Assembly: GCF_029852145.1 (NCBI RefSeq)
Contig: NC_079978.1
Span: 10,686,301-10,750,300, forward strand
Length of the DNA: 64,000 bases
Source of the DNA: Microplitis mediator
Lineage: Eukaryota > Arthropoda > Insecta > Hymenoptera > Braconidae
Direction of reading: 5' to 3'
The notes under the pieces were generated by a model. The model saw only the letters and a list, made by a program, of their open reading frames with translations, made no database searches and was not told where the DNA came from. Shown here piece by piece: positions 1 through 11,514 of this stretch. Position numbers and translations under genes: made by a program. Numbering within the stretch: the stretch's first letter is position 1; every line of letters starts with the position of its first letter.

Positions 1-925
1 TCGAGGAGAAAAATAGTATACACTCCTCGGGAAGTAAATAAGAAAGCCTCAGATCACATGTTTGTTGACCTCGGCTTCGCCTCGGCCAACAATTACATGT
101 GATCTGAGACATTTCTTACTTTACTTCCCTAGGTGTGTAATATACTATTTTTATTTTTGGCGGGCAAAAAGGGGTACCCATAAAAAAAGTTGGAAAAAAA
201 AAATTTCTGAAAATTGATCAAATTTCATTAAATTAAATTTTTTATATGTAATATATATATAGAAAAATTACATTTCACATCATTGGTGGATACGGAGGCA
301 AAAAAAAAATTTTTTGTTGGGCAGAGAGGCCTCTTTCCAAATAATGAGAATTTTTTATTTATTATTTTTTTTTTTAATTGATTTCATTATTAAGAATATA
401 TTTCTTTCTCTTGATAACTATTTTTGGTTCTATAATACTCAAAAAAAAATTTTTTAGGTGTAATAAATCGTTTCCCCTCGATTAGCTTAATCACTAATTG
501 TTATTTAATAAAAAAAAAACAATTCTATATTTCGTATTTGTCATTATTTTGAACCCAAAAAACGTGTTTTTTGATTTTTTTAATTACAGATTGTTTGGAA
601 TTACTTGAAAAATTTTATCAATTAAAAAATAAAATATTATTTTCGAATATTTTTAGTGGCCAAATTTGCCCCAGCTGTAGAAAATCAGCCGAAAAATGGA
701 TTAAGAAATTTAATTTTTTTTTAATTGACGAGAAATATATTAACGAATCGTGATTTCAGAATTTCCGGCTGGTCCATTTTGCCCTAGGTGTCATGCGTAG
801 GGCTAAAAATACGCAAATATATCGGATTTATAGTAATCAGACAAAAAAAAAAATTCTTTTCTCCATAAAATTATGGGGGTACCCCGTTTTGCCTACCCTA
901 CCCCCTTTTGCCCCCCTTCCCCTAT
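1..925 (-). mobile_element. Non-autonomous element with G-rich ends, copy 1 (partial)
   Basis: The segment from about 150 to 925 matches, in reverse orientation, the element at 62091-63036. Shared blocks are the GGGGTACCC-flanked ends, the stretch around 755-800 with GCCCTAGGTG, and the block around 655-690. The right end at 870-925 has the same terminal pattern of GGTACCCC, TTTTGCC and C-runs as the outer end of the other copy. The left end is cut by the window edge and by a hairpin MITE. No convincing coding sequence: the short frame at 571-753 is low complexity. Superfamily unknown. Confidence 0.65.
14..150. mobile_element. Palindromic hairpin MITE, copy 1
   Basis: A near-perfect inverted repeat built around AGATCACATGT on the left and ACATGTGATCT on the right, with a loop rich in CCTCGGC. 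The outer ends read TAGTATA and TATACTA next to CTAGGTGTGTAATA. The same hairpin recurs at 11060-11201 and 11387-11514. It sits inside the G-rich-ended element, so it is younger than that element. Confidence 0.7.
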
Positions 926-1430
926 ATAATTACATTAAATAAAATTACAGAGTAAAGTAAACAATTTATGTTTATTTAAATTTAACCAGTACATTTTTTA
1001 AAATTAATATTATCAATGATAGATTCAAACAAAAGAATTAATGATAGATATATTATTTTTAATAATTTTTATCATAAAAACTTGAACTTATACAAATAAC
1101 TTACGAATATTATTTAAACAGTTTTCTTTAAAACTGTAACTTAGGAACTAGTAAAAAATTAATAACATTGTTAGAATAATCTTGTTTTATAATATCAATA
1201 ACTCTTAATTATTAATGGGCCATTTCTTTTTATGATTTTTATTAAGCGCAATTTCAATCAGATAACCTATCAATAATATTATTAGAATAATATTGTTTAA
1301 CAATATAAGTACCTCACGAATATCATTAGAACTTTTTTTTTGTCACTTTTCATAAATGGTAATCGTAATCGAGTCACAAATTAATAATATTATTATAATA
1401 ATCTTATTTTATAACATTAATAACTCTTAA

Positions 1431-2514
1431 AGGCATTCTCGGACAGTGTTTCTCCACTTTTTAAAAAATGTACAATAACTTTCAAATGTCATAATTGCAT
1501 TAAAATTCTACAAATTAGTTAAAAAAAAAATCAAACGTTAATTGAAAATAGGACAATATAGTTACAATTTTGTCAAAATATAAAATTTTGAAAAGAATTT
1601 TTATCGTTGATACCAATCAAAAGTTAAGGTAGTACTACCGGTTTTAGAATTGACGTTCAGAATCTAATGAAACTTGGCATATTGGTACTTTATAATATCA
1701 TAATTAAGCAGTTAAATTTTTGGAGGCCTACAGAGCACTGAAAAGAAGATATTAATATTTATAAATTTTTGCGTTTAACATTGATCCTTATGGGAAATCA
1801 AAGACTTTGTTTTATTTCACAAAACTGGACGTTGAGATTTCTATAATTTTGGTATCAATAAAAAGAGAAAAATTGATTGAATATTATATGCAAATAAAAC
1901 CATAAACTCAGAGCCTCTGATAAGAACAATTAATAAATGATTGAGAAAAAAGTACTAGTCGACTTAAATGTGGCAACGCCGCAGAAAAGCTTAGGACGCG
2001 CGCGAAATTCAAACATGCACCAATGCAACTGATAATTAGTGTAAAAATAAACAAATGTATGCGCAATAGATTTCCGCGCATAAACTCATATGTTGAGTGA
2101 AACAGAATGTATTTCTGTCTCTTTAGTTTTTATGCGGCGTTGCCAAATAAAAATACTACCCTAGCCAAATTACACATAGCACTAATTTGACACCTGTGGT
2201 AACGGTAGTACTACCTTAAACGAAAATTGTGAGATAAATTTCAGTAAAATCGTGATGTCAATTTTATAATTCAAATTTTAAAATTTTGTACACGAAAATT
2301 TATTAGACAAGTTTCGTTTATCTCCTAATTGGTAACAGCTGTAAGTAATTTTTTTTTAAATTCTATATTTCAGCGAAATTACTACTACGTTTTCCTTTTT
2401 TCAATCGAGGTTTTAATTTTTTTTTTCTAATTAAATAATTCAGTTTGAACAGTTATGACAGATAAAAGTCATTGCATGTTTTTAAAAAGTGGAGGGTACT
2501 ATCTGAGAATACCC
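1431..2514. mobile_element. Kolobok-like non-autonomous element (TTAA target duplication)
   Basis: The outer inverted repeats are AGGCATTCTCGGACAGTG on the left and the complement of GGGTATTCTCAGATAGTA on the right. They are followed inward by a shared CTCCACTTTTTAAAAA. The element is flanked on both sides by TTAA (1427-1430 and 2515-2518). TTAA duplications with RGG termini are the signature of Kolobok; piggyBac also uses TTAA but usually has CCY termini. No transposase frame is inside. A second TTAA element is nested within it. Confidence 0.75.
1628..2215. mobile_element. Nested second Kolobok-like MITE (TTAA target duplication)
   Basis: The ends are GGTAGTACTACCG and CGGTAGTACTACC. Each is flanked by TTAA (1624-1627 and 2216-2219). 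Length is 588 bp. The terminal 13 bases are themselves nearly palindromic. It lies inside the outer TTAA element, so it inserted later. No coding sequence. Confidence 0.7.
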
Positions 2515-2796
2515 TTAAGTAACAAATTAATAACTTAGATAATTAGAATAGTATTGTTTTAACATACAAACCATTTTTAAACACCATCAGAATATTTTTT
2601 TGTAGTTACTTTACACAAATCTAAAGGTAATTAAGTGAGAAATCAACAATATTGTTAAAATAATATTGAATTACAATATAAGAAACCCTTCAATATCACT
2701 GGAACACTTTTTTACCTTCAACTATTATTTAATACTATTAATTAAAATAATAGTTATAATAATTATAATAATACTGATAATAAAATGTCAGTTCAG

Positions 2797-4755
2797 CTAA
2801 AACATGTAATTATCATGAGAAATATAGGGCATACTATCCGCTAAGGTCACCATACTGCGCGGTTCAATAAATAATAACGAATTGTAAAATACAAACTCAT
2901 ATTTTTTCATATTTTGTAATCGATAGCTCTGTATTGAATAATTACTCTCAACGCTTTCAAATATTTCAACTAGGAACGCAAAGTTTGTTTCAGTCAAATT
3001 ATTTATACCTCAAAAGATGTTGCATCTGCGACCATATACTGGCATCTCATCAGCAAAAAGTTTTATAATGTCATCAATGTCATACTTAATATTTTTAATA
3101 ACAGCATTTTCAATTTGACAATAATTATCAAAATTTATTTGTGGAATTTTTGCAACAGGATATTTATCAGACTTTAAGTCCTTATAAGAAGGAGTAATTT
3201 AAAATTTTTCATTTTTTAAAAATATCTCACTTTAAGCTAGCTGATTTTTTATGGCAATTGTCTTTGGTAAATTAGTTCTATTTTTTGATGTTGATCCGCC
3301 GTGCTTAACCGGTTAGTGTTTTGCTTCGCATAGCCCATGTGTTTACTAAAGGTCCAATGATTCGCATTATAAAAGAATAATGAAGCATAAAATGATGCTT
3401 GGGTTTCAAAGTATTGCCAAATAGTTTTATATATAGAGGATGATGGTATTTAACGAGTTTATTTAGAAATTCAATGTCATTATTATCAATTGAAGGTTTC
3501 AAAGCAATGCAACCCTCGCAGATTTGAATCACGGTGGGAACACCGTGAAAGTGTAAACATCGTGGATCCACTGTGGTTACACGGTGGGTTTGTTCCATTT
3601 CACCACCGGGTATACACAGTGTATCCACTGTGATTACGCGGTGTATCCACCGTGATTACGCGGTGGCTTGACCACTGTGTATACACGGTGTTCCCACTGT
3701 GATTACGCGGTGTATCCACCGTGATTCCACGGTGGCTTTGTGCTATTTCACCACCGTGTTTCCACGGTGTATCCACCGCGTAATCACAGTGGAAACACCG
3801 TGTACACACGGTGGTCAAGCCACCGTGTAATCACGGTGGATACACCGCGTAATCACAGTGGTGAAATGGAACAAACCCACCGTGTTTCCACCGTGATTCA
3901 AATCTGCGAGGGAAACTATTTGTCGAACAATAAGTACAACTTCCAAATTGATATATTTTTTCGCGGTATAAAATCTGCTATCATCAAAGACAAACTTAAG
4001 ATAAAACATTTCATCTCTGCAGCTGACATTTTTATGTACTTATTATCTAATTGAGAACGGGTTATAGTTGGCGGTTTATTTGAATTTTTAGGATATTAAA
4101 AAAATTTTATTTTGAAATTAAGATTATCTAATGTAAATAATTTTTTTAAAATAATCAAATCATGTAATATCAAACCTAAGTCATAGTTACAGACTCCCTC
4201 CAATAAATCATGCATGATATCTACGCTGTAATTCTCTGCTACATAAAAATCGTTAACTTCATTCCACACATAGTTCTTTTTTATTCCGGTTTTTTGTGAA
4301 TCGTGCCTTAAAACATCGGAATCATAGTTTATTTTAGTTCGGAGTAATGAGTCATTTTGTTTGATGAGTTTAGTTGACATTGCTTTAGTTACTTTACAGA
4401 ATCTACAAAAGCTATCAACATTAAAGCTAGTAGTGAATCCGAGCATTGAATTTAATCCCAAGTTATCGCCAACTATTAAAGCTAGTTTGAAAAAAATTTT
4501 TATCGAATGTCCGGCAACATTGATCATTATTCCACTTCGTTCTAAATCATTTAGTTGTTTAATTAAATTATAGTACACAATTTCAGTGCCGAATTCTTTT
4601 GTGTCACTAGAATGAGCAATTTGGGCTAAAAATATGTTATCTAGTTTAGATCGAATTTCCGGAGGTAAAAAAGGCAAAGAAGTATAAATCGCGGACATAC
4701 TATAAATACCAGCATGTGTACCTAAAGCATTCCCGGATTCAAACGCATCTTTTAA
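2797..4755 (-). pseudogene. TNP2-like (DxMH family) transposase, decayed, lineage 3
   Basis: This is the remains of a DDE-type transposase of the TNP2-like group, which would cut and join transposon ends. Reading leftwards from 4755, the frame holds LGLNSMLGF, a CX2C pair (FCRFC), and the hallmark DIMHDLLEGVC near 4215. Past a TAA at 4096-4098 come SAAEM and WKLYLL, a frame change, then element A. Next are LKPKHHF...GPL (about 3340-3420) and a C-terminal block ending at 2797. The position of the presumed catalytic Glu after GPL reads MRSKT, so it appears lost. The D-x-M-H, GVC, H...GPL order matches the genes at 17139-20103 and 23667-26131. The 5' part is missing beyond a tRNA-like sequence. 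Clearly inactive, with stops, a frameshift and an insertion. Confidence 0.75.
3513..3912. mobile_element. Element A: 400-bp CCCT-ended palindromic element
   Basis: The terminal inverted repeats are CCCTCGCAGATTTGAATCAC and its complement. The element is flanked by a 2-bp AA duplication (3511-3512 and 3913-3914). Removing it with one AA rejoins the transposase frame as RQIV then CIALKPS, which fixes the boundaries. The interior is nothing but copies, in both orientations, of a CACCGTG/CACTGTG word separated by 4-bp spacers such as ATTA and TATC. This gives an 11-bp period. No gene. Confidence 0.85.
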
Positions 4756-4965
4756 AAAAAAAAATAGGAAATATGAAACAGTTTAAATTTGAAATTTTTG
4801 ATTTCCAAAATTCCGTTTGAATAATATTTGAAATTTTTTTCTCGGTATTTAATTTTTTTATGTAATCGATTGTTAGTTCTAATGTTAGGTTTTATATAGT
4901 GGAAACCTAAACATGCAAACCTCTCAATAAGACAATTTATAGATAAATTGAGAAATATATAGATA

Positions 4966-5037
4966 GCCCGAACTGGGAATCGAACCCAGACCAATTCGGT
5001 AACGCGCCGAGTACTCTACCAGTTGAGCTATCCGGCC
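4966..5037 (-). tRNA. tRNA-like sequence (pseudo-tRNA or SINE head)
   Basis: On the minus strand a cloverleaf can be drawn. The acceptor GGCCGGA pairs with TTCGGGC with one mismatch. The D arm is GCTCAACTGGTAGAG, and the anticodon stem CTCGG/CCGAA has one C-A mismatch. The T arm CTGGGTTCGATTCCCAG is perfect. Boxes A and B are good. The anticodon loop CGCGTTA has G instead of the universal T33, so a functional tRNA is unlikely. It lies directly upstream of the decayed transposase and may be the head of a tRNA-derived SINE covering about 4755-5037. Confidence 0.5.
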
Positions 5038-5236
5038 CTATACTACTAGAAAAAAACGAAGAAAAAAATAACCCCCTGAATAAAACGTAAAAAAAAAAAT
5101 GTAAAATAATTCTTGTTTGGTCTCGTTTTTTGGAAAAAATTTTTTTTTCCTCTTTACCTTACATTTACTGAATAACTAACGCAAAAATGAAAGAAAATCC
5201 AAAAAAAAATTAATTTTTTCATTTTAGTAATGATTA
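5038..5236. other. No recognised feature
   Basis: AT-rich spacer with homopolymer runs. I see no gene, repeat end or regulatory motif I can name. Confidence 0.4.
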
Positions 5237-5993
5237 CACAAATTAAGGAACAAAACTTGTTCCTTTAATTGTTTTGTAAAACTTTGAGCGATCGGTCCGG
5301 ACAAACGGTTCAATGAATCAATCTGAAAATTTCCAGGGTTTTTCGGGGTATATTAAGCTGTAAAATTACCTGGCAACATTATTTTTTTTATCAATATTTG
5401 CAGAGTAGCGATTAGTTGACTAAAAAACCAGAAAATGGCCATTTTTTGTGGGTTTTTCGAATGGATATCAAGGATGAAAAAAAATTTTTTTTTGGAAAAA
5501 TCGAAAATGGAGCTTGTAGGGAATTTATTCAAGTTTATTAAACTGCCCTTTAAATTACTGTGTGATCATTAGTTGCTGAGATATCAATAATCAAAGACAA
5601 AAGGATCCTTTTTCATTTGAAGGCTGATATCTCAGCAGCAAATTGTTGTACAGAGAAACAAAAAAAAGCAAATTGTAGCTGAATAAATTTCCTAAACGAG
5701 CCATGGATTTGTTTTTTTGAAAAAATTTTTCCCGGCCCCGTAGACCTAAAAAACAAAACCAAAAAATTTAGAAAAATTTTGTCTCGACCTTTTTTTTATG
5801 ATTCCGCAAAAACCGTGGCTCAAAAAAATATTTTGCTGACAGATCTTTAAACTAGAGATTTCAAGCTTCAATTTGCTTTTTTATTTTTTTCGATACGATC
5901 ATTTTTCACGAAAATACAGCCTTCCAAAAATCACTAAAAAATTTATAAAATTTTCTTGTTCCTTTAATTTTTTGGATAAGTGTATATAAATGA
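5237..5993. mobile_element. Dispersed non-autonomous repeat, copy 1
   Basis: The left end contains AATTAAGGAACAAAAC. The right end contains GTTCCTTTAATTTTTTGG followed by ATAAGTGTA. These are imperfect inverted repeats resembling Tc1/mariner-type tips next to TA. The interior block around 5555-5640 (GTGTGATCATTAG, ATCAAAGACAAAA, GATATCTCAGC) recurs at 23070-23150. No coding sequence. The superfamily is a guess. Confidence 0.5.
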
Positions 5994-8371
5994 TTTTTCT
6001 TAGAAGATTAATTAAATTAAAACACTAATTAAAAATGATTGTAAAGAGAGCAAAGTAACTGATCACGAAACTTAATAGTGATTGATATGTAGCACATATG
6101 TAGCAACTAATCTTTTTCGAAAATGAATCATAATTATTTAATGTTTATCTTCATCAGAAGACCCTGAAGAACTGAGACAATTGGTATCAGATATATCATT
6201 TAAAGCCTTAATTACCCATTGGACGGTTTGGTAATTGCTTCTTTCTTCATTACACCCGTAGATTTCTTTTTGTATGAATGTCCACACAGCAGTGCATGAA
6301 ATATGATATTTGGCATTCAATGCGTACGTCGCTTTCCAACAAGAGCAACAGCTTGAGTAACTGTGGTGAATTTTATTTTTTCATCATCAATTATCACATA
6401 GGCTGCTTTTATCTTCTGTAATGGTCCAACAGCAATCACAAACGGTTGAAGAGTTATCTTTCTGTGTTCACACGTTTCTTTTTGTGTGACAATCGCACTA
6501 TCCATCTGATTAATTTCCTGAAAATATAACTATATTGAAATAAAAATTTTAATAATTAAAGAATTTGACTTACATCAATCCAAGCTATAAATCCCTGAGA
6601 TTGTTCTGTACTTGACGGCTTCCATGGTTTTTTGGTACCTGTACTCATTACGACTGGCCTGAACAAGTATGTAAATACTCGCCAAGCTAATACGTCCTTT
6701 GGAACTCCCTCTGCATTATTAAAAAATTCTGAAGCTGCTTTTCTTGTTTTACAGATTTTTAGCACTTTAAGATGTAAAATAGGCCACTTTTTCTCCAAAG
6801 CATTAGTATCTACGATTCCCAATAACTTAAAGTCTAGTTCCAACAATTTTAGCACTAATGGGGTCTTCAACTAAATAAATTTCTTAAAATAATCAGAAAT
6901 ATCGCCGATATTTTGTCTACGATATTGGAATGTTTTTTCCCACAAAAACAAAATGCGACCAGTATCATCCAAAGAGGTTTGAGCTAGTTCATCTATATAT
7001 AGCTTCACAGTTTCTTCGACTTCATTATTTTCTTTAGGTTTCTCTTCTTTTGAAAACCCTAAAACCGCTGGCTTAATTTTTTTTGATTGATTGGTAAATC
7101 GACTGAATAATTTCCCTGAAGTTGCTTTGCCTTCGGCTCGATGTCTGTACTATGTAGTCAATTCTTCCTTAGGCCATATAGCAACAATTTCATTGGCCCA
7201 AAATTCGTATTGTTCTCTTCTAATTCTGAAAATAATATAAAAATAAGTATGATCGACTATAGTTCTGTGAAAATGAAGCATACTGTATTTTTTAGAGATT
7301 GGTAAACTACCCATTAAAATGTTAGAAATTAAATTGTCGAATTGAGATACTGAGAAATAAATTTATCTTTTCGATTTCATTCAAGTATTTTAGTTACTTG
7401 AATAGTACCAAGTAATTATGTTCTACAATGAAATTATATAGTTATGTTATTTTAGTTTCCAAGTAACTTGTTGAATATTAAAGAAAAATTTTGATTTTCA
7501 AAATAAAACATTATTAGACACGCCATTTACAATCTAATGCTACCTCAGATGTCTCTAACAAAGATTTTTCTTATAAATAAATATAAAAACATTTATACCC
7601 TTCCTAAGAACCAAAGTTAAAAAAAATCACACGAAACTCATAAGCTTCACGCTCTGCCACCATGGCTTAGTAAAAATCCTTCTCTTGTAAGAGTGTAAGA
7701 GTTTTTGTTTAAGTTATAAGTAAATTTTTCTTAAAATCATTTTTCATTATTCGGTCACATTATTACCGAATTCATCTGTAATGATTTTAAAAATTGATCG
7801 ACTGAATTGAAGAAAAATATTCGCTTACTTTACGTACTTTATGCTTTTAGGATTTTATTAATAAATTAAAGCAATAGTTGATTAAAAATAACAACTATCT
7901 GTTTTATTTTAGCTCAAATAACTTCTTCTAAGTAATTGTTAAAACAAGTAAAAAAGTTACTTGAATTAAATGTTTTTCCTCAGTGCACGATTATGAAGTA
8001 AGAATGTAAATAATTGTAGATTTAATAATATACGAAATTAATTAGAATATTACTTTGGTTGTCGATTTTTACTGAGGATGGAGTCGACAATTAATGCTGC
8101 GAGGTCGTTACCACATGATAAAAGATTAGTCTGATGAAGTATATATTGGCCGGAGAATGTACTTTTCAATAGTTGCTTCAAACTCTGTAATTAAATGTTT
8201 TTATATTATGTTAACAGAAAATCAGAAAACATTAATAAAAATGAAATATTAATATACCTGTCCCGGAGCACACAATGTCTTAGGTTTCGGGTCAATTCGG
8301 TTCTAAAATATATAAAATTTATATTGAGGATTCTATCCCTTAAAAATTGTTTAAAAGATAAGTTATATGTA

Positions 8372-10998
8372 TAGTCAAACTCCATTAACTCGGACAGCTA
8401 GTCTACGGAGGAGCGGAAATTTCTTGGAATTTCCGAGTTGAAAGAAGCTCCTTCTCCCTTAAAAAGTAAACTATGACGCATGCGCAACAAAACCGTTTAT
8501 GATGATCACTAACACACATGTACGTATTCGTGATATCCATGTGTGTAATCAAAGCGGTTAGATATTTGTACGCATATTTTTTATAATTACGATTATAAAA
8601 ATATACATTAAAAATACATTTTAGTTATTTCATTGTTATTATTATTTTTAGTGATATCGATTATTAGTCTAACAGTAAGTATTAAAAAGTTTATTTATTT
8701 GTATTTATACTAATTTTGAGGTTAAGCATTGATATTGTTTGTGATTATGTTCCAATAATAATAAAAAATTTAATAATTTTAGAGTGTAAAAAAAATGGGG
8801 AAGCCTACTATTACTCAATCTGATACAGATGTAAAAAAGAAAAATAAATCCAATAAAGTTTGCAAAAATTTTCCGATTAAATGTAAGTTGGAAATAATCA
8901 ACCGTTTAAAACGTGAACCTCTTTCTAAGGTTTTAAAAGATGTTGATGTTAAACCCGAAACCGTAAAATCCTGGGAACAAAATCGTAAACAACTTGAAGA
9001 AGCTTTGGAAGGAAATATAATTCGGCATAAACGTAGACGTGATCCAAAAAATGCAGTATTTGATGAAGCAGTGTACATTTGGCTATCACAATTAAGAAAA
9101 ACAGGTGTCCCTGTATCAGGAGTCATCTTGAAGCAACGAGCTCTCGACTTACATCAAAATATGAATTGTGAAACCAAGTTTACAGCTAGTGAAGGTTGGT
9201 TACGAAACTTTAAAAAGAGATATCATATAAAACGACGTACTATTTGTAGGGAAAAGTTGTCAGAAGATGAAGAAGCTGCAAAAAAATTTGTAACCAAGTT
9301 TAAAGATGACGTTGAATCTAAAGGTATGTAAAAAAAACAAGTTTTTAATTTTGATGAAAGTCCGTTAAATTTTAAATCACTTCCTACTGTGACATTCAGT
9401 ACAAAAGAAGAATCTGAAGTAAGTGGCTTTAAAAAAAACAAAGATCGCTTAACAATTACTGCTTGCTGTAATGCAGATGGTACATTTAAATTACCATTAA
9501 TTGTAATTGGTAAAGCCAAGAACCCGAGGGCTTTAAAAGGTATTTCAAAAGATCAATTACCTGTGTACTACAGACATCAACAAAACGCATGGATGAGTAC
9601 TCAAATATTTGAAGAATGGTTTAGAAAAGAATTCGTGCCAAAAGTTACTGAATATTTAATAAAAGAAAAACTGCCCGTGAAAGCTGTCCTTCTAGTTGAT
9701 AACTGTAAAGCTCATCCTTATTTGAGAGTCAATAATATTGAGACTGTTTTCTTGCCACCAAATGTTACGGCATTAATACAGCCTCTAGATCAAGGAATAC
9801 TTGAAGCAATTAAACGACGATACAAGTATATTCTCACTCTGGCATTAGCGATTAAATAACAAGATAATGTTAAACTACCTTCTCTATTGAAAGATGTTAC
9901 AATCAAAGAGGCCATTTATTGGGTGAGCCAATCTTGGGAAGCTATGAAACGTGAAACAATTCACAAATGCTGGAATAAATTATGGCCTGCTGATCTTCAA
10001 ACAGAAAATATATTAAAATCTCCTGAAGTTGATGGCTCAGAAACTATAAATACTGATGGAGTTATTTGTCTAGTTGAAAAAAATATAAGCGATGAAAAAC
10101 TAACGTGTGAAGATGTGTTAGAAGTTTTGAAAAAAATAGAGGGTTATGAAAATATTGATCTTGAGTTTGTGAAGGACTGGATGAAACAAAATGATGAAGA
10201 ATGGGGTATTGATGTGATATTAATTTAATTTTTTATTTTGATTTAGCGTCTATTTGTCCTGATGATTTAGTAATTTAACCTAACGGCGATTAATTACGGA
10301 CTGATAATTACATAAAAATTTGTATCTTTTGCTTTTATTTTTATTTTCATTTTTATCTTTTCTTTCTTTTTCTTTTTTTCTTTTAAGTATTTAAAAGATC
10401 CCTTACTGACCAAGAAATCATCAATCTTGCGAAGAACCACTGTAATAGAAGAGATGAGGATAGTGAGAATTTGGATAACGCGAGTGAAAGTGAATTGGTA
10501 CAAAAAAAAACAGTATCTGGGTCAGAAGCTTTAAACGCCGTTGACAAACTCATAGAATTTTCAAATGATTTTAAAATTTCTCCCAACACGTTAGTTCATC
10601 TACATCAATTAAAAACTGACATTATATCTTGGATGGTATTAAATTCCAAGTAATGTTTTTCCTAAAGTTTATATTTTTTTTTATGTTTAATTATATTTCT
10701 AATATGATCTCATTTATGTATCAATAATATGTGATACGTAGTATAAAGCCATTAATTGAGCTGTGAATTCTTAAATGTAAAATTAAAACTAAATACATAT
10801 AATTTCAATAAATAAAAAAAATTATTTTACTTTGTCATTTTGAAAAATTAGACAGGTTATGTGAGGCGAGTCATATGAATGATGCACCTACACATACAAA
10901 TGTATAGTATCGGGTGGGGGACCGCGTATCTCGTAGTGGGGGTCAAAATTGAGGAGAAGTTCCGAGTTAATGGAGGTCGAGTTATTGGCGTTTGACTG
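8372..10998 (+). mobile_element. pogo/Tigger-type DNA transposon
   Basis: The ends are AGTCAAACTCCATTAACTCGG on the left and, inverted, CAGTCAAACGCCAATAACTCG on the right. They are flanked by TA at 8370-8371 and 10999-11000, as expected for Tc1/mariner-pogo. It contains one transposase gene on the plus strand. It sits in intron 2 of the SAM-domain gene in opposite orientation, so it did not need to destroy an exon. Length is 2627 bp, normal for Tigger elements. Confidence 0.85.
8795..10653 (+). pseudogene. Tigger-like transposase with two in-frame stops
   Basis: The N-terminal CENP-B-type helix-turn-helix region (residues about 25-75) and a second HTH (about 90-150) precede a DDE/D core. The first Asp is in NFDESP, the second in LLVDNCKAHP, the third in QPLDQGIL, so the triad is DDD as in pogo. 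One frame runs from 8795, interrupted by TAA at 9329-9331 and at 9857-9859. Both are single changes from a sense codon, with no frame loss. A short intron (10206-10387, GT to TTTTAAG) joins to exon 2 (10388-10653). That exon encodes a typical acidic tail with SGSEALNAVDKLIEF. Stops make it inactive, though it looks only recently dead. Confidence 0.85.
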
Positions 10999-11059
10999 TA
11001 TATATACATCTATACTATAGTGAAGTAATTTGTTATTTATTTTTTATTGAAATCATTTT

Positions 11060-11201
11060 ATAGTATATTACACACCTAGGGCAGTAAATAAGAAAGCCTT
11101 AGATCACATGTAATTGTTGACCTCAGCTTCACCTCGGCCAACAATTACATGTGATCTGAGACATTTCTTACTTTACTGCCCTAGGTGTGTTATATACTAT
11201 T
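11060..11201. mobile_element. Palindromic hairpin MITE, copy 2
   Basis: Nearly perfect hairpin: ATAGTATATTACACACCTAG at one end and its near complement at the other, with AGATCACATGTAATTGTTG arms and a short CCTCGGC loop. Same family as 14-150 and 11387-11514. It lies in intron 2 of the SAM-domain gene, 43 bp from exon 2. Confidence 0.75.
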
Positions 11202-11386
11202 TGAGTATCGTAGAACAAAAAAAAAGTAGATAAAAAAAACTTACACTTTCCGAAAGATACTCTGTTCGCCTAAGCAAAAATTGATAACAATCTCCTAATG
11301 GCTTAATTAAATTTTTCAGTTCTTCTTCCGGTATGTGTAAGAAAGCGAATTTGTTAATTTTTTCACCTGAGAAAAATCAACTTTTT

Positions 11387-11514
11387 ATAATATATTACAC
11401 ATCTAGGGCAGTAAAGTAAGAAATGTCTCAATTACATGTAATTACAAACATGTCAAAAAACATGTGATTTAAGATATTTCTTACTTTATTGCCCTAGGTG
11501 TGTAATATACTATA
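11387..11514. mobile_element. Palindromic hairpin MITE, copy 3
   Basis: Same family as copy 2, with outer ends ATATTACACATCTAGGGCAG and CTGCCCTAGG-like sequence, and a more diverged loop. It sits in intron 1 of the SAM-domain gene, about 20 bp from exon 2, so exon 2 is bracketed by two hairpin MITEs. Confidence 0.7.

Larger units (their letters stand above)
960..2790. repeat. AT-rich tandem array (about 110-bp unit) downstream of a TNP2-like gene
   Basis: A unit containing TTAGAATAATCTTG-like and ATATCAATAACTC-like words recurs near 1168, 1277, 1388, 2541 and 2650, allowing for the 1084-bp insertion at 1431-2514. Spacing is about 110 bp, with one shorter unit. The array directly adjoins the 3' end of the minus-strand transposase pseudogene at 2797-4755. 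It has no coding potential. It could be the subterminal repeat region of that transposon. Confidence 0.55.

Noticed and set aside
4966..5037. Functional tRNA gene
   Set aside because: No T33, mismatches in anticodon and acceptor stems; better explained as a pseudo-tRNA or SINE head.
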